Source: Allodiplogaster sudhausi
Taxonomy: Eukaryota > Nematoda > Chromadorea > Rhabditida > Diplogasteridae
Length of the DNA stretch: 64,000 nt
Reading direction: 5' to 3'
Assembly (NCBI GenBank): GCA_945643635.1
Contig: CALZFC010000001.1
Coordinates: 5,930,001 to 5,994,000, forward strand
Shown here: positions 13,229 to 24,306 of the stretch, one piece after another
Numbering within the stretch: the first letter of the stretch is position 1
How the letters are laid out: each line of letters begins with the position of its first letter
The notes under the pieces: model-generated
Seen by the model: only the letters and a program-made list of their open reading frames with translations
Databases searched by the model: none
Told to the model about the DNA's origin: nothing
Program-made: the position numbers and the translations under genes

Positions 13229-13560
13229 CAGAGAAAGAGGACGATAAAAGAGAAGCAGCAAACGCGCGAGAAGTTAACGGCGAAAGATGCCAATTACTCG
13301 TGTGACTGACACAAACGAGTCCAGGCGAAAATGTTGCAAAAAAAAGGAGTCATGAGACGGGGCGATAGAGAGAGAGAGGGGGATAGTGCAATAGTGAGAG
13401 AGAAGGAGAGAGAGAGACATGGAGAGAGAGAGAGGAAGAGAGAGGAAGAGAGAGAGAGAGAGAGAGAGGGGGGGATAGTGCAATAGTGAGAGAGAGGGAG
13501 AGAGAGAGACATGGAGAGAGAGAGAAAGGAAGAGGGAGGAAGAGAGAGAGAGAAATGAAT
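12862..13560. repeat. GA microsatellite block
   Basis: About 700 bp of imperfect (GA)n with interspersed gaaa, ggag and 'gatagtgcaatagtga' (13382 and 13474) units. Apparent Leu/Ser ORFs on either strand are artefacts of the repeat. Confidence 0.95.
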
Positions 13561-14401
13561 GTTGTGCTGGCACTACACATCAATAACACACAGGGCATTT
13601 CTGTCACGCGCGGCAAATTCAGGACGTTATTTTTTTTATTGACTATCCAATTTTTGTATTTGAAAAAAGAGAAGATTTACGCATGAATTATAACAAATCA
13701 TGGAATGCAATCTGTCTATTATAGGAAAATGGCGTTTTTTTAACGGAAATATCCTTTATGTTATACTTATTAAAAGCTAAGACAACATTTATTTCTTTTC
13801 ATATAAATATAACGTTTTTTTTAAAGAGAGAAAAAATTACTTCTTATCGTTAATAGCAGAGAAAAATAAAGGATTATTTGGTTTTACGAGTGAAAAGAAA
13901 ATGATTGTGATTTAATACGTATTTTTGGGCTTTAGAAATTTTTTAGATCCTAAGAAGAAAAAAATATATATATAATAAACATGCTACTCGAGAGCGCATC
14001 CAGCGAGATTGGTCACTATGGAGACGGTGGTAGGAGGGGGAAGACAGAGAGGGAAAGAGAGAGAGTGAGAGAGAGTGAGAGAGAAAAAGAGAGAGAGAGA
14101 GAGTGAGAGAAAGACAGAGAAAGAGAGGGAAAGAAAGAGAGAGATGTAGTCGAAAAGTGCGATAAGAGAAGGGAATGAACCAAGCTGTGTCTGCTTTGGG
14201 TTTTTTCTCCTTTTTTTGCTCGCTTTCTCTCTCTCCATCTTTTCCCACGGCGTTCTCTTCTACTCCATCTCTCTCTCTCCCCCTCTCCATCTCTTTGTCT
14301 CTCTCTCTCTGTCTCTCTCCTCTCTTCTTCTCACTGTCTGTCTGTCTCTCTCTGTTTATCTCTATCTCTTTATCTCCCTCTCTATCTCCTGTCTCCAACA
14401 G
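13561..14401. other. No secure gene; GA then CT microsatellites
   Basis: AT-rich DNA to 13980, (GA)n at 14045-14145, (CT)n at 14225-14390. A possible minus terminal exon ends near 13989 but is too weak to call. Confidence 0.4.
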
Positions 14402-14460
14402 TCATGCCTCGTCTACACAGCGGGGCATTGCGACTGGCGAGACATGGACGGCCTTTCAAC
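14402..14460 (+). CDS. Possible exon with in-frame ATG
   Basis: CT-tract acceptor (ctccaacag), then TC-ATG and 19 codons (MPRLHSGALRLARHGRPFN) to a gtttcc donor. GC content and splice context resemble real exons nearby. No continuation found. Confidence 0.22.
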
Positions 14461-14714
14461 GTTTCCCCCGTCTCTCTTTTTTTTCTATTTTCCACTCTTT
14501 CTTATTCTTTCTCTCTCTCTCTCTCTCTCTCTCTTCCCTTGTCCTGTTTATTTCTTGTTTTTCTTTTGTCCCTCCAAGTCTCACTCGGTCGCTTATCAGC
14601 GAATGCACTAGAAAAAGAGACACCCAAGGAGATTAAACAGAGTACTCGAGAGAACAGGGATGGACAGGTAGACAAAGAGAGATGCTGGAAAAAGCGTGAG
14701 AAAGGAAAAGAGCG

Positions 14715-14728
14715 ATAGAGAGAGAGAT

Positions 14729-14770
<42 letters not shown>
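14715..14770. repeat. (GA)n microsatellite
   Basis: Nearly pure GA dinucleotide run. The following stretch to 15300 is AT-rich with no visible gene. Confidence 0.9.
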
Positions 14771-14773
<3 letters not shown>

Positions 14774-15309
14774 TTCTTCAAACTATGGGTATGAAACGTT
14801 CTGGTAGTGATGAGTATAAGAGTCTCAGACAATCAATCCGACAGTGCTTTAGCTTGCACTTATTCTTCTCTTGTTGAAAGGGACTAGGTTTATTACTCTT
14901 CTGCAAAGCAAAACAGAAGCAGAATTAAATGTATAAATATTTAATAATAATAAATAAATTAAGATAAAAGAATTTTGGTTAGGTGCTACAGAATGAACTA
15001 GCAAATATACTTTGATGACATACTCGATCGAAATAATAAATAAATAAATCTTATAACAAAATAACGACAGAGCACTGCAGCTTCAGACATTGAGATCGGC
15101 CAAAGGCAGAGTCAATAAAATTGCCCTAATGGTATGCACGTGTCTAAAAAAAATGCTTAGTTATGTATGTAAATAAATGTGGCCCTCATCAATAAGGGCA
15201 AATAAAGAGTAAAAAAGGGCAAGAGCAAAAAGGTTCCGTGTTTGACTTGGCAAAGCACAAAATTCTCGAAAAACAAGGCCAAGTCTAAGAATAATGTCAA
15301 GGCTAGGGT

Positions 15310-15400
15310 TTTAAGGTTAAGGCTAAGGTTAAGGTTAAGGCTAAGGTTAAGGTTAAGGCTAAGGTTAAGGTTAAGGATAAGGCTATGGATAAGGCTAAGG
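15310..15400. repeat. TTAAGG/CTAAGG hexamer array
   Basis: About 15 tandem hexamers of the form ggttaa/ggctaa, immediately downstream of the C6 copy 1 stop codon. Related to but not identical with the nematode telomere unit TTAGGC. Confidence 0.9.
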
Positions 15401-15405
15401 CACAC

Positions 15406-17165
15406 CTATGCCATGACAGCGCACATGGCCGTCGTGACAACAGTGTTGGCCGGCAGGATCATCCAGCCACTGCCATCGGGCGCGCATGTCAACTCGAGTG
15501 TGACCGAGCCGCCTGGGCCGATGGTGTCGCCGCCGTTCGTCTTAAAAGAGCACGGAATGCATTTTTGAATTCGCGCCTTTTTTCCTGACTCTTGTCGCGA
15601 CTCTCTAAATATCAGGCAAAAAGGCGCGAATTCAAGATTTCGTTTCAGGCTCCATCAAATTGTTTTACTGCATGTTCGGTGGTCTAACAATTAGTAAGAG
15701 TTTAATAAAATTTTATTCTTTTAATGATAACAGTAAATCAATCAGCAATTGCTTAATAATCAAAAATGTTTTAAAAGGCGCCATTTCAAAGTTGTTCTCC
15801 TCCTTATTCTTACCGCCAAACCAGCTTCGTTTACGGTATTTTGAGTACGGTAATATTTTGGCGGTATTTCAAAGTAGGTATTTTCAAGGTTCAAAGTTTT
15901 ATTCCTTCCCGCCAAACCTGCTCCATTGCACATGAACGTCAGAGTCGTCGTCCTTCCCGTCTCGAATTCGCCCTCCGCGCCATTGTTCAACTAAACAAAT
16001 GGTGATTGATTGGCTATTTAATTTATTTAGGAAAAAGGTTTTTACTTTTTATGGTTTTTACTGTTTTTTTTTTAAACTTTCTATAGAACAACAAATTTCA
16101 TGATTGTTTGCGTAATTACAATAACTGTTGTGTAAAAGTAATAAAGGCTTAATTAATTAAAGGAATTAAAATAGTATTCGATTAGAAGCAGCCACCTCGA
16201 TGACGGCTGTGGTCGGCGAGATGCACGTGATGGTTCGAGTCGAGCACGCGCCAGCCATGTCAATAGCATCGCTCGCGAAGGATTTCTTTCAAAATGAAAA
16301 ATGAAAATCGAGTTCAATATGAACAAAAAAACCGCAATCGTTAGCCTCTTTATCATTACGTTCTAATAAAAATATAAAAAAAATCATTAAAATACCAGTA
16401 TTTTCATATAATTTCAGCAGCTTTATTTTAGTTTCGTTTCGTTTGAATGCTTGCTAAACATGAAATATGTTATTGATTGTAGGTCATTAGAATTTTGCGC
16501 TTTTAGTCATAGAGCTTTTGAATCTTTTGCAAGTGCTTAAAGACTTTTATAAAAGAATTTGCCTTCGTCTCTAGCAATAATAACAAATGTTTATTTTTAT
16601 ATATGTATTTTTTTAATGTAATTTTCTCACCACGCCTTCCGCGCCAGTCGGCGCTGTTGCAATCATCTCGTTTGTGCATTTCTTGCAATCTGAAAAAGAA
16701 GCGGTATCAGAGAAAGATGATAGAGAGAGAGAGCGCGAGAGGGAGAAAGAGAGACAAAGAGACCACGAGAGAGATAGAGAAGAGGGAAAGAAAGAAATAG
16801 ACAAATAGAACCAGAGAAGAGAGAAAGAGAGTGATCAAAGACTGAGAAAGCGAAGAGAGACCCGAGAAAGAGAGAAAGATTGACAAAGAGAAAGAGAGAG
16901 ATTTTTACTTTTTTCTCTTGATACCACGATAACTTTTTGGACATTACGAATATTTACATACGATTGAGTTATGTTAATACACTAATATTAATATAAATAA
17001 ATAAATAAATAAACAAAATATTGGCAGCTGAAGGTGCTTGCTTGAAATCTCCGTCGGCGCAGGTGTTGTTGTCGTTCGTATTGCGGCGCATGAAATGACT
17101 GAGGCAGGAAGGCCGAGAAGAGGAAGAAGAAGAAGAAGAAGGACAGCGACAGAAGTTGACAGCAT
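15406..17165 (-). pseudogene. C6-domain secreted protein, copy 1, exons lost
   Basis: Minus-strand exons homologous to the intact copy at 19.5-21.7 kb: 17042-17165 (signal peptide, MLSTSVAVLLLLLLPLLGLP, then Thr/Pro linker), 16631-16689 (CKKC), 16196-16285 (GAC..TITC), 15918-15990 (TFMC) and 15406-15540 (last exon, TAG). The two exons that in copy 2 finish the first domain and start the second (20280-20404, 19962-20048) have no counterpart between 15541 and 15917. Exon 15918-15990 ends in phase 1 while the last exon starts in phase 0, so direct joining shifts the frame. The first intron also has a GC donor (gcaagc) where copy 2 has gtaagc. I infer a decaying copy; an unseen cryptic exon could rescue it. 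Confidence 0.75.
16720..16890. repeat. GA-rich microsatellite in C6 copy 1 intron
   Basis: Imperfect (GA)n, at the same intron position as the shorter tract 21380-21450 in copy 2. Confidence 0.85.
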
Positions 17166-17578
17166 CGCGTGGGGTTACTGTAGACATTTAATTATCTTCA
17201 TATTCATATATATGTACATAACTTCATATACTATGTACTATGTAGGCACAAAAAAATGAATGTTCGTAAAATTTAATTCTAAATTCCATGGGTACTACCT
17301 CTAATACTTCGAGGAATTGTGCAGCAAATTAATTTGCACATCATATATGTAAATTTCTGATGAACAAAATAAGCAAATCACATACCAACATAAATAAATT
17401 TATGCTAGCGAAGAAAACGACATGATGTAGATCGTTATTAGAGAGGACTAACAGATAACTGAATGGCATGTGCTTGGGGCATTTTATATGTGCCATTAAG
17501 AGTAGCCCGGAGGCGCCAGGAAGAGAAGCGGACTTCTTCCAACAATAAGTGGCTTCTTTCCATTTACTGATCTTGTTA

Positions 17579-17603
17579 TTTTCTCTCTCTTTTTCTCTTT
17601 CTT

Positions 17604-17676
<73 letters not shown>

Positions 17677-17698
17677 TCTCTTTCTTTCTCTCTCTCTC

Positions 17699-17745
<47 letters not shown>
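17579..17745. repeat. (CT)n microsatellite
   Basis: Pyrimidine run of ctct/ctttct units upstream of C6 copy 1; orthologous tract in unit 2 at 22270-22620. Confidence 0.95.
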
Positions 17746-17746
<1 letters not shown>

Positions 17747-17967
17747 ATCCACTTGTCACGCAAGGGCCCTTGACTGTTCTGTAAAGTTCCTACGGAAAGT
17801 AGAAGAAATTCTCGTGTGACCGGATGGATGGACCCTTGCCATGAAAGTACGCTCCTTAGAGAGAGAGAGACACAGAGAGAGATAGAGACATACGCAAACC
17901 GAAAGATAATGTTTAAGAAGGAATAGAGAGAGAGAGAGAGAGAGAGAGGCGGCTTCTCCCCACTCCA

Positions 17968-18059
17968 CTAGTATTCCCCATTCTTCGTCCACCGCTGCCA
18001 GTGTTGCTTCTCCATCCACTCGGTGTTCTTCTCGCGCAGGATATGAGTGAGCCCCCTTT
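17968..18059 (-). CDS. Possible terminal exon (minus), unknown
   Basis: A frame ending in TAG at 17968-17970 reads ILREKNTEWMEKQHWQRWTK with strongly G/C third positions; the alternative open frame lacks this bias. The acceptor near 18060 (gttaaag) is weak. Upstream exons not found. Confidence 0.3.
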
Positions 18060-18089
18060 AACTCCCCTGTGCCATTTGAGAACAGTGTC

Positions 18090-18094
18090 ATCTC

Positions 18095-18140
<46 letters not shown>
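18090..18140. repeat. (CT)n tract before exon 18155
   Basis: Forms the polypyrimidine tract of the acceptor at 18154. Confidence 0.9.
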
Positions 18141-18141
<1 letters not shown>

Positions 18142-18154
18142 CTTTCTATTGCAG

Positions 18155-18559
18155 AAAATGCGCATGGATGAGTCTTGCAAATTCACATCTTTGACAGTTC
18201 GTCTTCTTGGCGAGTCCCGTGTTGGTGATGACCAGGCCTACTCCATCACTCTTGCTATCTCTGCTCGTCGTTCTATGCGGTTAGTTAGCTTCCTTGAATG
18301 TTCTCTTCTTCTATTCCGTAGCCTTTACCATTCTCTCTCTCTCTCACTCCCTCACCCCTCTCTCTCCATGCCACATTCTCTCTCTCTCTCTCTCTCTCTC
18401 TCCATCTCTCTTAAACAGATTCCTCAACCCCTTCGAATGTGTGTGGAATTGATGATTGTCTGCGTTGCTGTCTTCTCAATGTACTCCGCAGCGATTTGTC
18501 TTCTCCTTGCATTGCTCCATCTGCGTCTGCTCAAACGGCGTACCCCAATTGGAAGCTGA
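18155..18559 (+). CDS. 3' end of an unidentified membrane protein gene
   Basis: Exon 1 starts after ttctattgcag, in frame KMRMDESCKFTSLTVRLLGE, and ends near 18279 or 18283. Exon 2 starts at 18419 after a (CT)n tract and ttaaacag. Two overlapping donors (gttagttagc) are 4 bp apart: use of the second keeps the long frame with a hydrophobic helix (IVCVAVFSMYSAAICLLLAL) and a basic KRR tail, ending TGA at 18557-18559. Use of the first gives a short tail ending ECVWN. Upstream exons are unknown; the hydrophobic end suggests a C-terminal membrane anchor with the last residues on the cytosolic side. Family not recognised. Confidence 0.5.
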   Translation, partial: KMRMDESCKFTSLTVRLLGESRVGDDQAYSITLAISARRSMRLVSFLECSLLLFRSLYHSLSLSLPHPSLSMPHSLSLSLSLSISLKQIPQPLRMCVELMIVCVAVFSMYSAAICLLLALLHLRLLKRRTPIGS

Positions 18560-19440
18560 TTCAAACAGGCACAGGAGATCTTTTCATGTCTTGCTATATA
18601 GATTTGATGTGACCGTACAGTAATTGTAAATGTACACTTGTTGTGATCGTTTTCTCTAATTATTTTAATTTTCGAATAAACTGCATTAAGAGTAGGAGAG
18701 GAATGGTCGATTGGCCAGCTCTCTCGCAGTAATTTAAAGTTAGGATTCAATTTGTTAGTATTCTTTAATTCTTTTAATGTGCAAAGCGGTTTTTTATGCT
18801 GAATGGTGTCGAAGGCGTGAAATCCTTCGGCCCAATGAGCACTGCGGTGAATGGTTGCCCGGTGAACGGGCAAGAATTCTGGTGAATACAAAGATGAACT
18901 CCTGGCCTGGTGTAGGGCCAATGAGTGCATTGTGCTCTGGTGGCATTTTTAGTTGGGTCTGACTGAACAGACTCACAATCCACGCTGTGATTTATCGTTG
19001 TCAAGACCCTTCTGCAATATTGAGGCAGAAGTAAATGTACATTGTACATATACACATTTAAAAATACAGAATATAAAATTCGAATTTTATCTAGCTAAAA
19101 AACAATGAGCATTCAAATTTACTATAAAATATGAAATGTTCGTCAGAACGAACAGAATAATGACAGAGCACAATTCATTTAAATTGAGATCGCCGTTCGA
19201 AATACAAGGCACATTGACACTTTCGAAGCAAAATTACAAGTAACACCGTCATCTCTAAGCATATGTTCGTTCACATAAGCAATGAAACTGCCCTGCGCAT
19301 TGGTCTAAAGGAGAAAAAGAAATATGGAACCATTTAGGGCAAACAGCTAATAAGAGCTAGAGAATCGGTGATTGCTGGTACTTTGTCCAAAGAGGATGCT
19401 AAGTCACTAAGTACATACACTATGTTTAAGGTTTCCGTTA
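18560..19440. other. Intergenic, with a hairpin-rich stretch at 18780-18965
   Basis: AT-rich except for 18780-18965, which has higher GC and several short inverted repeats such as ttgcccggtgaacgggcaa. No gene supported. Confidence 0.4.
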
Positions 19441-19445
19441 GTGCT

Positions 19446-19532
19446 CAGGTAAAGGCTAAGGTAAAGGATAAGATTAAGGTTAAGGTTAAGGTTAAGGTTA
19501 AGGTTAAGGCTAAGGCTATGGATAAGGCTAAG
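19446..19532. repeat. TTAAGG-type hexamer array, second copy
   Basis: ggttaa/ggctaa hexamers again immediately 3' of a C6 gene stop codon. Confidence 0.9.
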
Positions 19533-19538
19533 GCACAC

Positions 19539-21691
19539 CTATGCCATGACAGCGCACATGGCCGTCGTGACAACAGTGTTGGCCGGCAGGATCATCCAGC
19601 CACTGCCATCGGGCGCGCATGTCAACTCGAGTGTGACCGAGCCGCCTGGGCCGATGGTGTCGCCGCCGTTCGTCTTAAAGAAGCACGAAATGCATTTTCG
19701 AATCCGCGCCTTTTTTCCTTAATCTTGTCGCGACTCTCTAAATCACATGCTCTCTCGTCCTTCATCTCGCAGGCTTGCCTTTTTGGCTCCATCAAGTTTG
19801 TTTAAGTAAGTTGTGTGATCTAACAATAGGTCAAAGTTTAGAAAAAATAAAACTTCTTTAAATAATCGTAAAAAATCAAAATCAATCAGCAATTGCTTAG
19901 TATTTAAAAAAAAAGTTTAAATAAGTAGATAAGTATAAAACAGCAAATAAAAAATGACTACCGTAATGGTCGCCTGGTTTCCTGTGCAGACGAGCGTCCT
20001 CCTAGCGCAGAGGCCATCACGCACGATGGTGTCCATCGTCATGGGCGTCTAAAGAAGATGACTACAAGTATCACTAAGACCTTAAGTCTTGCCCTAAGTC
20101 TTAACTTTAACCCTCCAATATCTGTATCCTTAGCCTTATCTTTTCCATAACTTAGTATTATCCTTTTCAATATGCTTAGCCTTATCTTTTACAATATCCT
20201 TAACCTAAGCGTTATCCTTCACCGTTACCATTAACCTTAACAGTATAATTAATCTTATCCTTATCCCCTAGCGTCTAACCGCGCCAGCTGTGGTGAGTAT
20301 GGCTCCGGCGCACGAGTTGCAAGGAAGGTCAGCTTGCGCCTCAAGATCATTGCAAGTTGCCATCGTAATCGGCGTCATCGAAGGTGGAAGAAGCCAGCCG
20401 GTTCCTGGCAAGAAAGAGGACGACTACGGTAGCATTTAAATGTTGGTCTTTTTTGTCATATTCTTCCCGCCAAACCAGCTTCGTTGCACATGAACGTCAG
20501 AGTAGTTGCCATTCCCGTCTCGAATTCGCCCTCCGCGCCGTTGTTCAGCTTAAAAGATATATTGACTATTTTATGTTACATTTTCTTTAATCAATAATCT
20601 AAAAGAATAAATTGCTAGTATTATTTTCATCCATGCATATAACAATGAAGGTTACCAGTATAAATTCATTTAAAAAAAAAGTCCTTTGGCAGTGACAGCG
20701 CGGTTTACTCATTGGGAAACACACCATAGTAGGAGCTAACAGGTGGAAAATAAGAGAAACGTAATTTGTACGTTTTTTTCTCTCTCTTTTTAAAGAGTAT
20801 TGCTTAAAATGTCAGAACATTTGCAATAAATGTTGAGTGAAATAAAACAAAATACTATATCATACAGAATATATAAAATGTTTTTATTAATAAAGATAAA
20901 ACAGTAATCGATAAGAAGCCACCTCGATGACGGCCGTGGTCGGCGCGTTGCAAGTGATGGTTCGAGTCGCGCACGCGCCCGCCGTGTCGATGGCATCGTT
21001 CGCGAAGGCTTTCTTTCAAAATTAAAATCGAGTTCAAAAAGAAAAAAAAACCTATTTATTAGCTTGTTTATCATCATTACGTTCCTATTAACATGAACAA
21101 ATTTCCATTAAAATACAAGTATTTTCTAATAGGTAACTTCAACCGCTGTCGTTTCTGTTTGGTTTAGTTTTAATGCTGGCTAAACATCAAACAAGTCATG
21201 CTTTGCGGTCGCGGTCATTAAAACGAACACTTTTAGTCTTATTTTCGTATGGTTTTTGAATCTATTATTAACATTTACTTTTGAAATTGGATGTTCTCAC
21301 CTCGCCTTCCGCTCCAGTCGGCGCCGTTGCAATCATTTCGTTTGTGCATCTCTTGCAATCTGAAAAGAGCTGGAATCAGAGAGAGAGAGAAAAAAAGAAA
21401 AAGAAGAGATACAAGAAGAGATACAAGAGAGAGAATGAGAGAGAGAAAAGGGAGGGAATGTACATCCAAATATTAATTATGCAAAAAAACTAGCACTAAT
21501 CTGAATAAATTTCCAATTATTTTGCAATAAATAAACAATATATTAAAAAGTAGATGAAGAAGGCGCTTACTTGGAATCTCCCTGGGCGCTGGCGTTGTTG
21601 TGGTGCGCGTTGCAGCGCATGACTTGACAGAGGCGGGAAGGCCGAAAAGAAGGAGAAGAAGAAGGGGAGCAGCGATAGAAGAAGATGGCAT
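19539..21691 (-). CDS. Secreted protein with two C6 domains, copy 2 (intact)
   Basis: Seven minus-strand exons join in perfect phase: 21571-21691, 21301-21359, 20923-21012, 20476-20548, 20280-20404, 19962-20048, 19539-19673 (TAG), 229 residues. The start ATG (21689-21691) opens a signal peptide with a Leu-rich core (LLLLLLFGLPASVKSC). A Thr/Pro linker leads to two six-cysteine units. Domain 1 has CKRC, GAC, TITC, TFMC and MATC; domain 2 has CNSC, GLC, TLVC, ELTC and AMC. This spacing matches the nematode-specific C6 domain (Pfam PF01681), found in extracellular proteins of unknown function; the identification is from memory of the family. Domain boundaries do not coincide with exon boundaries. 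An extracellular or cuticle-associated role is inference. Confidence 0.85.
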
Positions 21692-22269
21692 CGAGTGCGG
21701 GGTTACTGTGGACACGAATTAACGGGAATAGCTAATTAACGGAAATAGTTAATTAACCGAAATGATTTATTAACGAAATTAATTAATTAAATCATTAATT
21801 TACGAAAATATTTAATTAACAAAAGTAATTAATTAATTAAAAAAATTGCTTCATTTCTTCTACATTATTTTTCTCTTTTTTGCCTCCACTTTCTAGCCCA
21901 CGTGAGAGCATCTTCAAACACATGCACTTACACAGACAAGAATGAATCTTGGCAACATAAAGAAATTAATTAATTAATTAATTAACGAAATAAGCAAATC
22001 GAACTATATTACTATATAAGTAAGCAATTTAATTATTTCTCCGCTTATAAATCGAATTAATGTAAGAATTATGAAAATTATTTAATCTAATAAAGATTAA
22101 GACAAGAAGGTAGATCATTATCATCAATAACTAACATACGGCTGAATGGCGTGTGATTGGGCCATTTTATATGTATGCCATGGCGAATAGCCGAGGTTAG
22201 AGTCGGAGTCGCCAGGAAGAGAGCACACTTTTTACGGGGGGCTAAGTGGCTTCATCCATTAACTTCTCT

Positions 22270-22281
22270 TGTTTCTCTCCT

Positions 22282-22313
<32 letters not shown>

Positions 22314-22361
22314 ACTTTCTCGCTCTCTTTATCCCTCTTCCTCCCCTCCCATTCACTCTAT

Positions 22362-22413
<52 letters not shown>

Positions 22414-22478
22414 TTCTCTCTCCCTCTCTCTCTTTCTCTCTCCCTTTCTCTCCCTCTCCCTCTCCCTCGCTCTCTCTC

Positions 22479-22524
<46 letters not shown>

Positions 22525-22620
22525 CCTCTCCCTCTCCTTCTCACTCTCCTTTTCCCTCCCCTCTCCCTCTCTCTCTTCCTCTCCCTCGCTCTCCCTCTCT
22601 CTCTCTCTCTCTTTTCTTTC
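22270..22620. repeat. (CT)n microsatellite, long
   Basis: About 350 bp of ctct with ccct interruptions, expanded relative to the unit 1 copy (17579-17745). Confidence 0.95.
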
Positions 22621-22849
22621 TCTTCCTAATCCACTTGTGACGCAACGCCACTTGACTGTTCTGCAATGTTCGAAAGATGATCTCGTGTGACCGGATGGAT
22701 GAGCCCCCTGGACATCAAAGAAATCTCCTTTGGGAGGACTTTTCTTTTTTTTGCTCTGCTTTTTCCTCTTTTCCTGAAGGGCGTGATCAATTTGGGCTGT
22801 GTGTACACTGGGCTTTTGGCCTCTGGGATTCCAGAGTATTAATTATCTT

Positions 22850-23260
22850 ACTATCTTTCTCTCGCTACCTCTCCATCTTGCACTCTCTCCTTTCTCCCAC
22901 TTCTGTCTTCTCTCTCTCTCTCTCTCTTCCAACCACTCTCTCTCCCCTTCACTCTCTCTCTTCATCTCTCCCCTCTCTTCCCCTCTCTCTATCCCTCTCC
23001 TTCTCTCTCTCTCCCTCTTCCCTCTCTCTCTTCCCTCTCTCTCCTCTCTCTCTCTATCTCTCTCTCTCTTTCTCTCACTCCCATCTCTCCCTCCTCACCA
23101 CTCTCTTTCCCTCTCTCTCCCCTCTCTCTCTCACTCTTCCCTCTCTCTCACTCTCCCCTCTCTCTCTCTCCTCACCCTCTCTATCCCTCTCTATCCCCTC
23201 TCTCTCCCTCTCTCTCCCTTCTCTCTCTCTCCCTCTTCCCTCTTTCTCACTCCCTAGCTC
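22850..23260. repeat. CT-rich microsatellite block
   Basis: About 400 bp of ctctccct-type repeats. Leu/Ser/Pro ORFs read through it in several frames and are not genes. Confidence 0.95.
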
Positions 23261-23329
23261 TATCCCCTCTAGGTCACTAAATCCGCCCTCTCTATATGCA
23301 TCTGCCCTATTGGTGGCCAAAAATCGCAG

Positions 23330-23596
23330 GAGATTGAAAGCTCAAAGCGGAGAACTGGTCATTGTGAGCTTCAAAACGCCGACGGATCTTATAGCTTGAG
23401 CCGCGCGCTACAAGTGGACTATATAAATATGCAAATAGCACGACGAAAGAGAGCAAGAGAGACTGACATGAGATTTACACACACGCAGTCCGTAGTGGTC
23501 AAGCAAGACCTCACAAGGGCACACGCTTCTCTCACCATCTACACTCTCGACTTTGATACATTTCACTCTTCTTCCTCTTTTCCCACTCATATCTGA
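23330..23596 (+). CDS. Possible terminal exon, unknown
   Basis: Following the CT block and an acceptor (aaaaatcgcag), a frame of 88 codons runs to TGA: GHCELQNADGSYSLSRALQ near the start and ASLTIYTLDFDTF near the end. Codon bias is weak, so this could be chance. Confidence 0.28.
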   Translation, partial: EIESSKRRTGHCELQNADGSYSLSRALQVDYINMQIARRKRARETDMRFTHTQSVVVKQDLTRAHASLTIYTLDFDTFHSSSSFPTHI

Positions 23597-24262
23597 TCAA
23601 AAAGCACTTGGAAAATTCCCGTTACGCAAGAGTAGTCCACAACGGCCATTTCATAGTATCCACACATCCCGTTCCACTATGCATGTAGCTTCATTGTCGA
23701 GAGCTAATTAATTAATGGCGTAATTAATCTCATTTATTTTATCAAATTTACATCAAAAGCTTTGCTTATTTCACATAAAATTATAGAACTTTTACAGGAT
23801 AAAAAAGAAACAACACTTTTTCATGTCTCTCGCAAACGATGAAGCCTCCGACGAATGCAATTGCACCATGTGCAAAAATTCATATTCATAATACTATCTA
23901 ATCGAACAGAAAAAAAAATACATTTCATTGTAACTTTTCTGTCAACCTTATTTTCCGATTCATACCGTAATAAGCTCTTGAACAAGAGTATTTTACTTCA
24001 TTGACACTCCATTGTGTAGTAGAAATGGTAAGAAATATTATGCAGGCTAGAAATGGTAAGAAATATTATGCTTGTTCAAGGTGAAGGACAACACTCTTAC
24101 AATTTGACGAGGAGGCTATTTCCAACGCCCAATGGCGCAGAACAATTTTGTGTGATTTGGATGTGATTTCGAGACGAAGAATTGGAATCAAAAAGTGCGA
24201 GAGAGAGAACCAGATAGAGATAGAGAAATAGGAGAGGGTGTGAGAAGAAAGAGAAGGAAATG

Positions 24263-24306
<44 letters not shown>

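Larger units (their letters stand above)
15300..17860. repeat. Segmental duplication, unit 1 (paralogous to 19440-22730)
   Basis: Shares with unit 2 the TTAAGG-type array, the C6 gene exons, the intron GA tract, the conserved stretch before the CT tract (gccaggaagag region, 17513 and 22213) and the sequence after it (cttgactgttctg.., gtgtgaccggatggatg, 17814 and 22684). Unit 1 is shorter because about 0.7 kb including two exons is missing. Confidence 0.85.
19440..22730. repeat. Segmental duplication, unit 2 (paralogous to 15300-17860)
   Basis: Longer and apparently more complete unit, carrying the intact C6 gene and a hexamer array 3' of it. Also contains an inner inverted ccttaacc-type region at 20090-20275 inside an intron. 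Confidence 0.85.

Noticed and set aside
12646..13293. Ser/Leu-rich and Arg/Glu-rich ORFs across GA tracts (also 8082-8604, 22157-23257, 24788-25214, 40360-41164)
   Set aside because: Microsatellite artefacts; no splice signals or codon structure of their own.
15310..15400. Interstitial telomere
   Set aside because: The unit is GGTTAA/GGCTAA, not the nematode TTAGGC, and it recurs at the same place in a duplicated gene.
18780..18880. Minus frame with FHAFDTIQHKKPL resembling a reverse-transcriptase FD..H motif
   Set aside because: Only one short motif, no neighbouring RT motifs in frame; similarity is too weak to call.
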